Positions 22,373 to 34,284 of a stretch of DNA of 64,000 bases are shown one piece after another. Source of the stretch: Fusarium oxysporum f. sp. lycopersici 4287 (lineage: Eukaryota > Ascomycota > Sordariomycetes > Hypocreales > Nectriaceae); contig NC_030996.1 in NCBI RefSeq assembly GCF_000149955.1, positions 637,467 to 701,466 of the forward strand, read 5' to 3'. The notes under the pieces were generated by a model. It saw only the letters and a program-made list of their open reading frames with translations, did no database searches and had not been told where the DNA came from. The stretch's first letter is position 1. Every line of letters starts with the position of its first letter. Made by a program: the position numbers and the translations under genes.

Positions 22373-23944
22373 TCATCGCACGCCGGCCTGAACAAGTCGG
22401 CTTTCGGCTGCTGGGTTGTTGAGGAACTTGGGCACCGAGTCCTGAAATCCGTTAGTATAATGTTGCAGAGCGGTATGGGGAATTACTTACAGTGGCCATG
22501 AGTTTGAAGACGGCATCTTGTGCAGTCTCTAATAGCGATGTCACCTCTTTCAAGGTATCTGCTACCGTGGCATCGAGAGCTTGAGCCTTGGTCATTCGTT
22601 GAGCAAGACTCGATCGGATCTTGTGGTTGACGTTGACCTCTCGCGGTGACCCGGGTGCGAGGAAGGTGTTGAAGACAACATGGGCTTGAGAAAGAAGCTC
22701 ATTCGCGGCATCATCGCCCTTCTTGTCCTTTAGCATCGTCTCGAGCATGGCCTTAGAGTCCCGAATGATCTCATCAGCCTGCTCGTAGAATGCAAGACTC
22801 TCTTCACAGTAAGTCTCTCGAAGGTTCTCACGGAACAACAATCGCAGTGTAGGGTCGAGGAGGATCTTCTCAAGCTTGTGGCGGTTGCTTTCGTTGACGC
22901 CGCCCTTTGCTGATGATGAGTCTGTCTTGCCTTGTGATGAGCAGCGACTCGATGAGCTAGTCTCGACAAGGTCTTGACCGCGTTGGGAGAGTTGGTAGAT
23001 GGCGATGGGAGTAGGTTGGAAGAGTTTGCAGGCGGCGAATTGATTCATGTAGGCCATATCTGTTGTCACTGACTCGATGAGGTTGTAGTGCACGAAGTGG
23101 GTCGCCATGTTGACGGCTTCTCGTAGATCGACGCATGTCGTGTTGTCTCGCAGCCACTCAGCGATGACTTGGCCAGTGCAAGTATCATGGTATGTCTTCC
23201 CATTCACCTTGCGTTCTGGCTGGAGTCGGATACCTGCTGCACCCTCTGAGTAAGGCCCCTTCTTGCCTCGTCCGTCAACACCGATCAACCGACAGAAGAC
23301 GACCTCAGTGGTGGCTCGATCGACGTGGCACTTATCGGTCTTGACATCTCGTTCCAGATGCAACAAAGGCCCTGTAATGAGACAATGCAGCTCGCTAAGC
23401 TGATCCTGGTAAAGGCCATTTGATTGACAGAACCAGTCAAAGATCATGATACCCTTGGACGTTGGTCTCCATACTCCACCTCTTTGTTGAAACACCTGGT
23501 CGGGCTTTCCATCGGCAGACTCGATATATCGGGCATCGACGAATTGCTGACACAAATTTCGGGCTGTGTTCTTGTTCATGGAGAAGGTTGTTGTGGAGGT
23601 GGAGACGACGGTGCCCGATGGGTTGCTAGGATCGGGCATACGATTTGACTGGGTAAGTTTGAGATTGCCGAGGTTGTGGATAGCATCTTCGGCGAGGAAT
23701 GTATGTTCGATCTTGATGAAGCGGACGCGATGAGGGACGAGAGGGAGAAGACTGGCGAGGAGAGCGGAAAAGAGATCCTGGAGGTCCTGTTTGAAGCTGT
23801 TAGTGGTGTTGAACAAAAAAGCAAATGTTGTTGTTATAGCCGGTGTTATGTCCGGAGTCAAGTACCGACCTTTGATTGCGGTCGGTCATCGTTTGACGCG
23901 CATAGCAATCGCGACGACGACTGTGTAATTGTTCCCTTTGACAT
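22373..23944 (-). CDS. flbA: FlbA-like regulator of G-protein signalling (DEP-DEP-RGS)
   Basis: Three exons, 23944-23870, 23786-22491 and 22441-22373, join in phase (introns 83 and 49 nt) to 479 residues. The protein opens with SSSRLL..DDRP..KDLQDLF, as in Aspergillus FlbA. DEP-type regions lie near residues 30-130 and 190-290. The RGS domain covers roughly 320-450, with LEKILLDPTLRLLFRENL and YCEESLAFYEQADEI. The end VPKFLNN is also FlbA-like. FlbA accelerates GTP hydrolysis on the G-alpha subunit FadA, which restrains vegetative growth and allows conidiation and secondary metabolism. The N-terminus is shorter than that of A. nidulans FlbA, so this may be a second, shorter paralogue, or an upstream exon in the long 5' region is missed. 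Confidence 0.87.
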
Positions 23945-26900
23945 GTTGGATACCTGCGTTGAAGCTCGCCTCTGCAGAGTTGTAGAACCTCCTAGGTCAA
24001 GCATCACTTCAGATCCGAAGAAGCAAAAAAAAGCAGCACAGATGAGCGGACGATAGCAGGTCCGGGCGACGATGCGATGGCGGAGCCGGAGATGATAAAG
24101 GATTGGAAAGGGGACCTACATTACTCGTGCGGCCGCCGAACGATTCCTCTTTGAGCGAGCGGGTGCAGAGTCTTTTCCTCGTGGGAAGCGGAGAACCACA
24201 TGGCGAGCCGCCCGACCACGCGACTGACTAGATCTAGATGGAGATTAGACTGTTGATTAATCCACGTGCATACGATGTTGCTGCGAGATGCAGCAGAGCA
24301 GAGGCTGGCGTTTCCTTTAGTCCGTGGAGCAGTGACCACCCGCCAAGCACTCCTCCTGTGTGGTGTGCCCTGATAACTCAGCTCAAAATAGCCCAGCCTC
24401 GCATGTTATTGTTTACTTTACTGCAAGGCATAAGCCGCTTGAGCTTCGATTCTGCTTTGTGAGGGACCAACCTTTGTGGCCATGGCCCCTTTCACCGAAG
24501 GAACAAGGTTTGCATCTAGGACAAGTCCAGTCTAGCATCATCTGTCTAGAGTCTTGGGAGCATCTTTTCCACCAATCACGTACTTTTTGGAGCCTAAAGC
24601 AGCTCCATTAATCTAGGAAAATTCTCGAGACACGGGAAAGGTTACCCTTACAGTCAGGTTATAATATGGAACAAAAACCTCCCGGCAATTCGGCCTTGCT
24701 CTCTTGCTGTTCTCTTTTTTGCTAGCTGAAAATCCCCTTGTCAATCGTATTGAAATGTTGTTGGTGATCTTCACCGATGATCGACATGCAACATTGAAGC
24801 GACACCGCCGGCTCCGCTCACCCACTTGGGCTGGCATTGAAGCAAATTGCGCCTGCGGTTCCGCTGCGTGACATGATCAAGCCCTAATGGAAATATGGAC
24901 ATGGACATGATCCGAACATCAACGGACCAGATCTACTGTGGCGCCAACCGACTCGGCCGTGAGATGCGCTCCCCTCACCCAACGACTCAGTGAACCATTT
25001 GAGGCTCAAGGAGACGCTAAACGAGATAACGCAAATTACGATTCCATGGCGCCAAAAAGTGGTTCCACTTGGGTTGAAGAGCCAACGGGGGTCGAGATGA
25101 TTCGTCAATCTGGGAGAACAGCTCGCGGGAATTCCGAGATCTCCCTTCGACCGATTCTCCATGAGACATGCATGAATTGAATGAAAGCTTGTTGATGCCG
25201 AAGAATCGACTGTTTCTAGAAAGACCCTTGACTTGGCTTCTGACGTGGTGGTTGCATTGCCCGTTTCACCTCCAATACATCATCGCCGATCGTTCCCTTT
25301 CTGTGTTGTCTCGCTTATGCTTATGAGCTTCAGTAGACGAATGTCCACAGACAATGGATCCTTAGACTAGTTCCAGAAACCAACAGTCCGGGTCATTTTG
25401 CACTTTTGTTCGCACTAGAGCTCATGATCTTTCGTTCTCTGAATCAATGCATGTCGATCCTCTGTGGATACCCCAGATATCCGCTTCAATAGTTTAGAAC
25501 GGCGGGACAACGGCCTCAACCCCGATACACCATTTTGCGCTACAGTGTCACTATCACAAATGATCAGTGGGCGGGAGATGAGATGTAGTGGGTTTAGGTT
25601 CCGCTTGTCTGTGCTCAGGGCTGAAAATACCCTGGTAATCTTGTTCAGGAGAATTCATCCACGTGGGAACCCGAAAGTCCGTGACGGCTTCCGTTGGGCT
25701 CTTGGAATGGCATTTACCTTTTCAGAATGTCGCGATAGTTACACTCTATCCTGTTATCTCCCCAAGGGTGCAATTGCGGCTCCTAAAATTCCCGATTATC
25801 GACAGTCCAATTTCTCACGCATGATCACCGTGAACCCATGTATAATACGGCTCAGGCTGTTATCTCTTTGATCGCATGAGTTGCATGATCATGAGTCCCG
25901 GGTAGATGCCTACCGCGTATTCCCCAGCCTAGCACAAACACCACCAATGAGACAGCAGCGAACACGAAACCGTAACGCCGCCAGCAACCCACAGTCTGCA
26001 TTGATTATGCAAGCTAAACAAGTCACAAATCGGCAGTTGCTAGAACATTCATAAGACTGCTCATTGGCACTGACTCATGAACCCCTGACAGTCACTGGCC
26101 GGATAACAGGGCTAGCTAGTTGCTAGTTCCAATTTCCACGTGGCCGACACGTTTCGCGCGTGAGACCATGACGAGCAGACCCGTACTAACTCTCGTGTTT
26201 TTGCAGATTTTTGCTACTCTGGCAAGACGCAATCGTCCCTGTAATCTGCCTTCTTGACAAATAGTTATCAGTAGTTAATGATCTCAACGTAGCTACTCAC
26301 TCAGGGGTTGAATTGATGCCGATCTTCGGAACCTCCGCGACTGAGACTGATAGCTGTAGTACCAAGAGATTGACGAATGCGCGCTGAAGTTTCACAGAAG
26401 TCGCATGACCTGCTGGCTTACACAGATGGTAGTTTATTCTATCTAACACAAGCTACATGCTCTATATCCGTCGTCAACACAGAAGCTGCTGATGTGCAGC
26501 TCAGCTGTCATCAATTCTCTGAGATGAAGAGTGCTCTGTTGACCCAACAGCACCGTCATTCATATCTTCAGCAAGATGGGGGAAGCCCAGCTAGCAAGAC
26601 GCCTACAGGAGCTAAGTATCGGCGGCATGTGGGCAGCTGGGGAATCATCTGTGCCTATTGGCCTCAGCAGCGACTTGCATGAAAGATGGCTTGCTCACGG
26701 ACACGGATGCAGACTTCCATCTCACCCGGGCTCGGGTCTGAGCCGGGGCTTAGTCCCTGTAGTGATTCTGCTGTTGGCTGGATCGACCTTACTGAAGTGG
26801 CTTGACGGCTTTACCTATCCATTCAGGTAGACTTGATGCATGTTTTGCAACTTTGAGACATCGCAGCCCTGTTGGATCTTTTCTAACATTCTACGGATAT

Positions 26901-27117
26901 ATGATAGAGAATACGGGGTTCTGAGATTTGAGAGGCTGGTACTACAGGCTGAGTGACTGTAGGTAATAAAGGCTATATGATTGCAGACTGCAGTTTCCCC
27001 ATGCATGGCAGTTGAGGGTTTTGGTAATGTAATGCATTAGAATCCAGGTGCTCAGAATGCTTTCGGTGATATAGAGCATAATTACCGAAGCTCTACCAGC
27101 CAATCATAAGTCGTTGC
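23945..27117. other. long gene-poor region upstream of the RGS gene
   Basis: About 3.2 kb without a convincing gene. The longest open frames (for example 25464-25871 and 26576-26830) have no recognisable domain, signal peptide or splice pattern. It may hold the long leader and promoter expected for a developmental regulator, but I see no specific site. Confidence 0.45.
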
Positions 27118-27207
27118 GGGCGAATGGTTTAGTGGTATAATACTCCCTTAGCATAATTCATTGGAATAATCTGGGAGTGGTCCAGGGTTCGATTCCCTGT
27201 TCGTCCA
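27118..27207 (+). tRNA. tRNA-Ala (anticodon AGC) with an 18-nt intron
   Basis: The cloverleaf is complete. Acceptor stem GGGCGAA pairs with TTCGTCC, including a G3-U70 pair, the identity element of alanine tRNA. The anticodon stem CTCCC/GGGAG encloses TTAGCA and then T, giving anticodon AGC at 27150-27152. The T arm is CAGGG-TTCGATT-CCCTG, with discriminator A at 27207. An intron at 27154-27171 lies at the canonical position after base 37. The D arm is of the GGTTTAGTGGTA type more often seen in Gly, Glu or Asp tRNAs. A T-rich run near 27240 may stop RNA polymerase III. Confidence 0.88.
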
Positions 27208-28173
27208 AGATAGGTGGTTTAATCCCACTGTTATCCGCTTCTTTTTGCGTTTTGTCAATTTGCAATCATAAGCTATCTTGGGATAAGATGACGTTTCTTT
27301 TTAAAGCTGGCGTCTTGCCCGAGAAGTATGTCATGCGATTGAGATTATATGGTTTATCGCTTGCTTTTCGATTTGTTATATTCCCGCGCTACCGGGTAAG
27401 CTGTTGAATTTTGACACCATCTAGGTAGGTACTTGGTAGTTATATAGTAAAATCTCTCCAGCAGGTCTTGGTTACAATGTTCAGATGCAATAAATAATCC
27501 AACATGTATTGTCTTTTACCTTGCGATACTTCTTCGCTAAACTGTGATTTCTCGACGTTCAGCTTGGTGGCCAAGTTCGAGTCACGCTCAAAATGCCGTG
27601 TGAAGCCTCACGATTGGAGCGCATCAAGTTTTAAGCTTACAATTAAGCCTGCCAGGGGCCAACCCAATGGGATAACTTCACCATTTCCACGGTATCATTC
27701 CGCGAACCTGATATACCTGAAGCTACGTCACAAACAGGCAAAAGATCACCTCAAAGTCCGTATTCCTCTCTCACAAAGCAAGGTCTAAGCCATTTTCGGA
27801 GCTTCCCTCTCCGTCGACCCAATCAAGCCAAAGCGCGTCAATGTCTTCTCCGCACAAAAACATGTTCACGCGGGGACCCCACAAACAGCGACGAGCAGGG
27901 GGATCAACGGCTTATTACCCTAGAAAAGGAGGTCATGACACCATGCAAGATTTACCGCGCCATTGAGATGCCGCCGCTGGAGAGAAAACTTCGTGACATC
28001 GCGGCCTGCATGGTCGGTAGATATCCCGAAGTTGATCGCCAAGACTATGGGTGACGAGCTGAGGGAGCTGCCGAGGCAGGAATGTGAATATGTCAGTCGC
28101 TATAAGAAGTGTTGAGGATCGCTAGGAACGAGAGAAGAGACAGTAGCATCCTCGCCTGCATCTCACAGTAATC
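27208..28173. other. spacer between tRNA-Ala and the GH93-type gene
   Basis: No gene is recognisable. The last 100 bases are the presumed leader of the secreted glycosidase. Confidence 0.4.
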
Positions 28174-29389
28174 ATGCGCTTCCAATCTCTTCTCTGGGGA
28201 GGGCTCTTGAGTCTCTCTGCAGTCCTCGCTGCTCCAACTGCCAACCAAGAGCCTCCTACGCCCGCAAAGCGTGCTGTCCCTACTTCCACATTCTCCAACA
28301 ACGTCATCTTTTCTCCTCCTTCCAATGCTGGCTGGACAGACCCTCGGGTTCTCTACGCCCGCTCCATCCAGCTCTCAGACGGTTCTCTGCTGGCAACCTG
28401 GGAGAACTACTCCCCGGAGCCTCCGCTGGTTTACTTCCCCATCTACCGTTCTACAGATGGTGGTGTGAAGTGGACTCAGATTGGAAAGGTCCAGGATACA
28501 GTTAACAACTGGGGATTGAGATATCAGCCAGACCTTTATGAACTGCCAAGAGCTATTGGAAAATACCCTAAGGGAACTATCCTATGCACAGGAAACAGCA
28601 TTCCTACCGATCTGAGCAAGACCAAGATCGACGTCTATGCTAGCACTGATGGTGGCAAGACATGGAAGTTTGCTAGCAGCATTGCTTCAGGCGGCGAAGC
28701 TCGCCCTAACAACGGCCTCACACCAGTTTGGGAGCCTCACATGATGTACGAACTCCTTCCACAATCTCCCAAGAAACCTTAACTAACTAAAAACCAGGGT
28801 TTATCAGGACAAGCTTGTTTGCTACTACGCCGATCAGCGTGATCCCAAGCACGGCCAGAAGCTCTCCCACCAGACTACCACCGATCTCGTCAGCTGGTCT
28901 TCTCTCGTCAACGATGTCGCTGATAGCAACTACAACGCTCGACCTGGTATGCCAGGAATCGCCCTACTCCCCAACGGCCAGTACATCTTTGTCTACGAGA
29001 CCTGCGGCACCCAAGGCTGCAGAATCTTCTACCGCCTGACCTCCAACCCTCTCAACATCCTGGCAGCTAAGGAGTATGCTCTGGTCAGCAACAAGGGTAC
29101 CCGCCCCGTCAGCTCTCCTACCGTCGTCTGGAGTTCAGTTGGAGGAGCCAACGGAAGTATCATCGTCAGTGCCGGAAGCCAGTCTCAAATCTTCGTCAAC
29201 AAGAACCTTGGTGCTGAGAACTCTTGGGTCGAGTTTGCTACTCCTCAGCCTAATGCCTATACTCGTGGACTTATGGTGTTCAAGGAGAATGATAACTTCT
29301 TGGCTATTATTGGAGGCGGGTGGTTGCCTCCTAGCAGCACCAACCAGGTTAGCCTGAGCGTTATAGACTTGAAGAAGACTGGACTGTAG
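28174..29389 (+). CDS. secreted GH93-type exo-arabinanase (BNR/Asp-box beta-propeller)
   Basis: Two exons, 28174-28745 and 28798-29389, join in phase through a 52-nt intron to 387 residues. A signal peptide (LLWGGLLSLSAVLAAP) is followed by a propeptide-like stretch ending in KR. The mature protein begins VIFSPPSNAGWTDPRVLYAR, then TWENYSPEPPLVYFPIYRS, and has Asp-box-like repeats (STDGGVKW, STDGGKTW). These features and the length match the GH93 family described from Fusarium graminearum Arb93A, which releases arabinobiose from linear alpha-1,5-arabinan. It would act outside the cell on pectin side chains. The sialidase (GH33) superfamily shares the Asp boxes, but the overall pattern fits GH93 better. 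Confidence 0.85.
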
Positions 29390-29621
29390 AATAGCGCGTT
29401 AAGTTATAGGATTATAGAACCATCTAATGGTCTGCCCTTTTTCGAGACTTGGGATAAGTAACAGGATGAACTTAATAGAAAGCTACGTCCCACTCACAAC
29501 TTAGACAAAAGAAAAGACCCTATCAGGAGGTGCGAACTTTGACTGTGCAATCTGATTAATTTCAATTTAGCCAAGGACTTTGCTGAGAAAAGGCATCAGC
29601 AGTCCCGTACCATTTTTGATG

Positions 29622-30265
29622 TCACGGAAACGCCCCAATATGGAGCCCATTCATTTTGATTTGAACCTTGGTCTTAGAAGTGAATGCTTTCTTGCACCAT
29701 AACTTCACTCTCAGCTCATGACTGTCTTCTGTCAACCCCAGAATATCCACGCTAAAATCATGAAGCTTCTTATGACTTCGCTTCTTTTGAACGACCGAAA
29801 GTGAATAAGTTCCACTAGGGAACGCGAAGCGTATTCTGCAATCGAACTTTCGGAGGATCTTCCCCATGGTAAGCCGATATTGGCTAGCTATAAAGTACGG
29901 CGTGTCGGCTGTCAAATTGAGCTGGTTGATACGGAAAGTCGGTCTAAGGCCAGGTTGAAATAGAAAGAAACCACTGCAAGATCGTCAGCTATCATGTAAC
30001 GAATGATTATCGAGGACAGGTACGCTGTATAAGGTCCGACTAGCATCCCGCGATCGTAGTTGTCCTCATGGTACACAATTTCTGCGCCCCTGCTGACGGC
30101 TTTCCATGGATTATTGTCGTGCCACCACAACTGTGGATATGGCAAGAGATTGTTTTGGAACATCGGATGCCATTCCGGTCTGTCTGGATAGACTGGGGGA
30201 ACAGGTTCAGCGGTAGCATGGAATATCGAAGCGAATAGCGCACACGCGAAATAGAAAAGCCTCAT
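29622..30265 (-). CDS. small secreted protein of unknown function (197 aa)
   Basis: Two exons, 30265-30024 and 29973-29622, join in phase through a 50-nt intron to 197 residues. The Met at 30265 is followed by a good signal peptide (RLFYFACALFASIFHATA), whereas the longer open frame upstream is only leader. The mature N-terminus is Pro- and Trp-rich (PEWHPMFQNN, then LWWHDNNPW). The second exon has alternating polar and hydrophobic strands (FRINQLNLTADTPYFIAS) like a beta-sandwich, and ends in a Lys-rich part. Carbohydrate binding is possible from the aromatic content, but no known module can be assigned. Its position beside an arabinanase gene is suggestive only. Confidence 0.7.
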
Positions 30266-30505
30266 GACGTGAAATGAAATATGATTTGGAAAGTTCACTG
30301 AGGATTTCGTGAAGATATGAGAGTATACCAAAAGCTTAACCTTGTGGCCTGCAGTTATATCTATATAGGTAGCCAAAGGTCTAGGTCACGTCATGAACAG
30401 AAAAAGATTCGATGGATCCAAACAAGGCCTGCTCAAGGTTGTGGAGTCAAAGATTCAGAGTTTTTTCATATTAGTCAATGATGAAGGCTAAAGCTATTGG
30501 GCCTG

Positions 30506-31354
30506 CTACTCTCTTTTCTCAGTAATCTCCTCCTTGTGGCCTGGCTGTAGTCCTTCCATAATGATTCTAGTCGCTTCCTCCTCTTCGTCGTATAGCGGAA
30601 CCTTCTCATTGATGCCAGTGTCATATTTTATCCTGCTCTCAACAGTCTCACTGAGCCACCTGAAAGCCTCGAACAACCCTTCGCCAGTCTTGATGCTCGA
30701 TCCAAACACCCCCCGCAGCATCGTTAGTTCATGCAGCACTAGTCCTTTGAGTCACTCACATGTGGTATATTTACTAAAGGTGATGAAGAATCGTCGACAT
30801 AAAACCCTTTTATCTGCTCTGCTGTACGAGCGGTCTGTGGGCGATGTCAGTATAAGGTTCTGTTGTGAGGTCAAGCCACATACGCTATCATCTTGCTTGT
30901 TTGCTAAAATCAACACAGGGATGTCATTGCACAACCCATCTTGGTGGCGCACAGCTCGGAAAAGTTCTTCTCTTGCTTCTATGAGACGGTCGTGATCGGC
31001 CGAGTCGTCGACCCATATAAGTGCATCGCAATGCTTGATGAACGATCTCTCCATCCTCTTGTATGGCTCAGGCCTGCCACCACCGAGATCAATGGTTTGG
31101 AAAGTGACATTGCCGCATCTATAGACTTCAACCTGATGGGCAATCATGCCTACGGCAACAGATATATCTTTTTCATTGGTAACCAAATGAGAGCGCAAGA
31201 GAGTTGACTTGCCAGCCTCGTCAAGCCCGCTAAGGAGGATGCGGTGGTGGCCTGGAAGGGTACTGAATAAGCTTGTGATTGGCGTGCCTGAGGATGGTCT
31301 CATGAGACCAATTGAGGCGAGAAAGTCACGGGCGTATGTGATTAGATTTGACAT
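30506..31354 (-). CDS. Arf/Sar-like small GTPase with atypical switch II
   Basis: Exon 1 (31354-30884) encodes the P-loop LLSGLDEAGKSTLL near residue 42, the G3 region IDLGGGRPEPY and the G4 motif ILANKQD, so it belongs to the Arf family. Arf proteins normally have DVGGQ; here the catalytic Gln is replaced by Gly, so hydrolysis may be slow. The usual N-terminal amphipathic helix is replaced by a longer leader. After a 49-nt intron (30835-30883) exon 2 reads AEQIKGFYVDDSS, and the last part has the G5-like SSIKTGEGL and an acidic Glu-rich tail. The junction near 30742-30762 does not close in phase with any good intron, so a one-base error or mutation is possible there. Confidence 0.7.
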
Positions 31355-31949
31355 GATTATAGCAAATAAAGGGTTAGAGTTTGTCCAAATATGACTCACG
31401 ATGCAAGAGGCTTATATTATATGAGTTCTCAAATGGCTGCCTGGAGGAACTGGCCAGGGAGTGCTGATATCGAACACGTAGCTTTTACAAAGAGACCACT
31501 TAAGATCGATAAAAATCTAGCCTCTGAAGGCAGGAAGATTTCATGATCGGAATTCGGTTTGGGAATTACCTCGATTCAAACCACGAGAGCAGTCATAAAA
31601 GAAAATCACTGGCCGTGAAGGATGAATATTTAATGCCAAACCCAATGACTGTAGTCAGAACGACAAAGTTTAAAACGCGAACTCAATTGAGGATTCGCAA
31701 AAGTCTAGGTAGGCAACAGGCCGCATAGAGTTGTCTAACATGAGTCGAAGTGAATCATTTCAGTGGGTGACTCATGAAGGCTTCATATTTGGTGGCGGGG
31801 TGATTGGATATGACGAAAGCTTATGATTACTCAGCGATTTTATCTTCTGCCCCGCTCTACTAAAATACTCACCTATCTCACCTCGACAAGCAACCACGAA
31901 CTTACTCCAACAATCACCACTTTCCGAGACCGAGCCACATCTCGTCATC
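31355..31949. other. divergent promoter region, Arf-like gene and eIF2D
   Basis: No gene recognised. Confidence 0.4.
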
Positions 31950-33815
31950 ATGTTCAAGCGAAAACCCGACATCAGAAACCTGGCGCCTTTGCGCTCCTCA
32001 GATCGGCGAAAGCTCGCCGATCAAATCATCCGCGACTATCAAGTTTCTATCCAAGAGTCCGGCGACGATGCGTCATCAGGGACACAATCACAAACGGCAC
32101 TGCGTAACTCACTTCTACCAGAGTCGACTTCATCAGCTCGTTTCATCACACCAACTGAACAAGGAACGGTGTACATAGGTGCACATCCAGATCAAGATGA
32201 GAGAGTCCTCTGGTTCCAGACCGGAAAGAACCCCCGCTTGATACCAACAGTGTACACTTTGTGGCGTAACCCTAACCTCATTCCACTTCTGCATACGCCC
32301 GATTTTGTGGTTGAGGAGAAGTTGAAGCATGGTGCTGATTTGATGGTTCCTGGGCTGGTGAAAGCTAGAGGCGCCAGCTGGGATACACGAGCGAGCACTG
32401 GCGCTGTTGTGGCTGTCGCGGGGATGCAGAATGACACAGTGCCTGTCTGGGTTGGAACATGTCAAATAGATGTGCGAAATCTGCCAGATGATGTGCGGGG
32501 GCAGAAGGGCGCGGCTGTCAAGGCCCTTCACTGGGTTGGTGATGAGTGCTGGAGTTGGAAGCAACTTGGCAGTGGCGGAATCGACCCGCCTTCAAGCTTG
32601 GAGGGATGGGCAGGACTAGCAGCAGGGCTGTCTACTCAAGCTAACAAACTGTCGCTGGAGGAAGAGACTCAACCAGCAGAGTCGGCACCAGCTGCTCAAG
32701 ACTCACAAGTCGATGAGGTCCAAGAAGGTGATGAGGTAGAGGAGGAGCACGAACCGACGACAAAAGAAATCGACGATGCTTTTCATCAAGCCTTCCTCTT
32801 TGCAGTCCACAAAGCCAAAGAATCCGGCAGCCCGCCACATTTCGGCTTACAGTTCCCTCTTCAGCCATCTTTCATCATCGCAAATATGGTGCACCCCAAT
32901 CTTCGATACCAGAACCCAAAGTACTACAACATCAAGAAGACGTCATGGAAGAACGCCAAAAAGTTCATCAAGCATCTTGATAAAGAACAGATCGTAAAGT
33001 CTAAGGACAGAAATGGGGGAGAGACCGTCATCCTGGATATTGACTTTGATGATCGGCAGGTGTTGGGCTTCCGGCCATATCGATTGCCGACACTGAAGGC
33101 TACCGGTGGAGATGTTTCAACGCCAGATGCCGGGCAAGCCTCAGGGTCGGGATCATCTGCAGGGCAAAAGGTCAATATCCAGATGGTCTATCGCGTATCT
33201 TCAAAGCTCGTACCAACACTTGTCCCTTCCAAGACGGACTTCTACACCTCGCAGGAGATCTCAGCAGCTATCAAGTCGTACATCGACCAACATCCCGAAT
33301 TAGGCGGCCAGGGAAACTCCAGCGTCAAACTCGACCCATTTCTCGCCAACGACATCCTAGGTAACAAACCATCTGATGAAGACGTCAGCTTCCTTGCCGC
33401 AGGAAGAATCCCTCGAAGTACTCTCCAAAAGCGAGTGATCGAGGATACCCATCTCTGCCAACCCTTCCACATCATCTCACACGGCGCTCCCTCACCCGAC
33501 CAAAAGCCAAAATCTGGCCTACCGCCTCGGATCTTGATAACAATCGAGAAGCGAACCGGTACAAAGGTTGTCACCAAGATTTCCAACCTCGAGCCTTTCT
33601 TCATCGATCCGCAGGTCCTTGCACCGGAATTACAGAAGAAGTGTGCAGGTTCTGCGAGCGTAGGTCAAGTTGCTGGTGCGAAGCCCGGATCGATGGAAGT
33701 TATTGTTCAGGGTGATCAAAGGAAGATCCTGGCAAAGGATATTTTGGCAAGGAAGGGTATTGATGCGAAGTGGGTGGATGTTGTGGACAAGACGAAGCCC
33801 AAGAAGAAGAAGTAG
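31950..33815 (+). CDS. TMA64: eIF2D / Tma64 translation factor
   Basis: One intronless frame of 621 residues with the full eIF2D layout. The N-terminal region begins MFKRKPDIRNLAPLRSSDRR. A PUA domain covers about residues 100-190 (VVAVAGMQNDTVPVWVG). An acidic linker near 245-275 is followed by a winged-helix part (residues 275-360, HFGLQFPLQPSFII) and a SWIB/MDM2-like domain around 390-500. The C-terminal SUI1 domain spans about 525-610 (ILITIEKRTGTKVVTKISNL), and the protein ends in a Lys tail. Tma64/eIF2D acts on 40S ribosomal subunits, helping to release deacylated tRNA and mRNA after termination and supporting non-canonical initiation. It is a housekeeping gene. Confidence 0.93.
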   Translation: MFKRKPDIRNLAPLRSSDRRKLADQIIRDYQVSIQESGDDASSGTQSQTALRNSLLPESTSSARFITPTEQGTVYIGAHPDQDERVLWFQTGKNPRLIPTVYTLWRNPNLIPLLHTPDFVVEEKLKHGADLMVPGLVKARGASWDTRASTGAVVAVAGMQNDTVPVWVGTCQIDVRNLPDDVRGQKGAAVKALHWVGDECWSWKQLGSGGIDPPSSLEGWAGLAAGLSTQANKLSLEEETQPAESAPAAQDSQVDEVQEGDEVEEEHEPTTKEIDDAFHQAFLFAVHKAKESGSPPHFGLQFPLQPSFIIANMVHPNLRYQNPKYYNIKKTSWKNAKKFIKHLDKEQIVKSKDRNGGETVILDIDFDDRQVLGFRPYRLPTLKATGGDVSTPDAGQASGSGSSAGQKVNIQMVYRVSSKLVPTLVPSKTDFYTSQEISAAIKSYIDQHPELGGQGNSSVKLDPFLANDILGNKPSDEDVSFLAAGRIPRSTLQKRVIEDTHLCQPFHIISHGAPSPDQKPKSGLPPRILITIEKRTGTKVVTKISNLEPFFIDPQVLAPELQKKCAGSASVGQVAGAKPGSMEVIVQGDQRKILAKDILARKGIDAKWVDVVDKTKPKKKK

Positions 33816-34284
33816 ATAGGGCTCAAGAATGAGCTTGGTAAAGCATTGCGATTTCATCAAAACAGAATCTGCAAGACATCCTTAGGGGGTTTTGTAGGAT
33901 GACTGGATGGCATATGAATAGGCTGCAGGCAAACAAAAATAGCTTTTAGCAATGATAACAACGCCTTCTGGTGCAAACCAAAACTGATTTGGGGTCTCAC
34001 TCGTATATATAAGATTTCACCTATTGCTGAGGCCGTATTTGGCGAGCCGAAAGGAATCTGGTCGAGGTCCTAGGTGATAATTTATATAGTGGTACTGACC
34101 ACTCACGACTAGTTGCAGCTCTATCCCGCGGCCCTCGAGATTACCTCACTGTAAGAGTCTGAGGAACACTATTGGATATCAGCTATGCTCACGTGCAGCC
34201 GCTAGTAGAAGCAAAATTGATTTGTCACTTCACTATCTCACCTTGCCTAACACCTAAAAGATTCACTGACCTCAGCAGCTATTT
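33816..34284. other. spacer after eIF2D
   Basis: No gene recognised, although the missing first exon of the following gene may lie here. Confidence 0.35.

Noticed and set aside
25464..25871. 135-codon open frame in the gene-poor region
   Set aside because: No domain, signal peptide, splice context or neighbouring promoter; composition looks like chance.
32133..32564. 143-codon minus-strand frame within eIF2D
   Set aside because: Shadow of the eIF2D coding sequence on the other strand.
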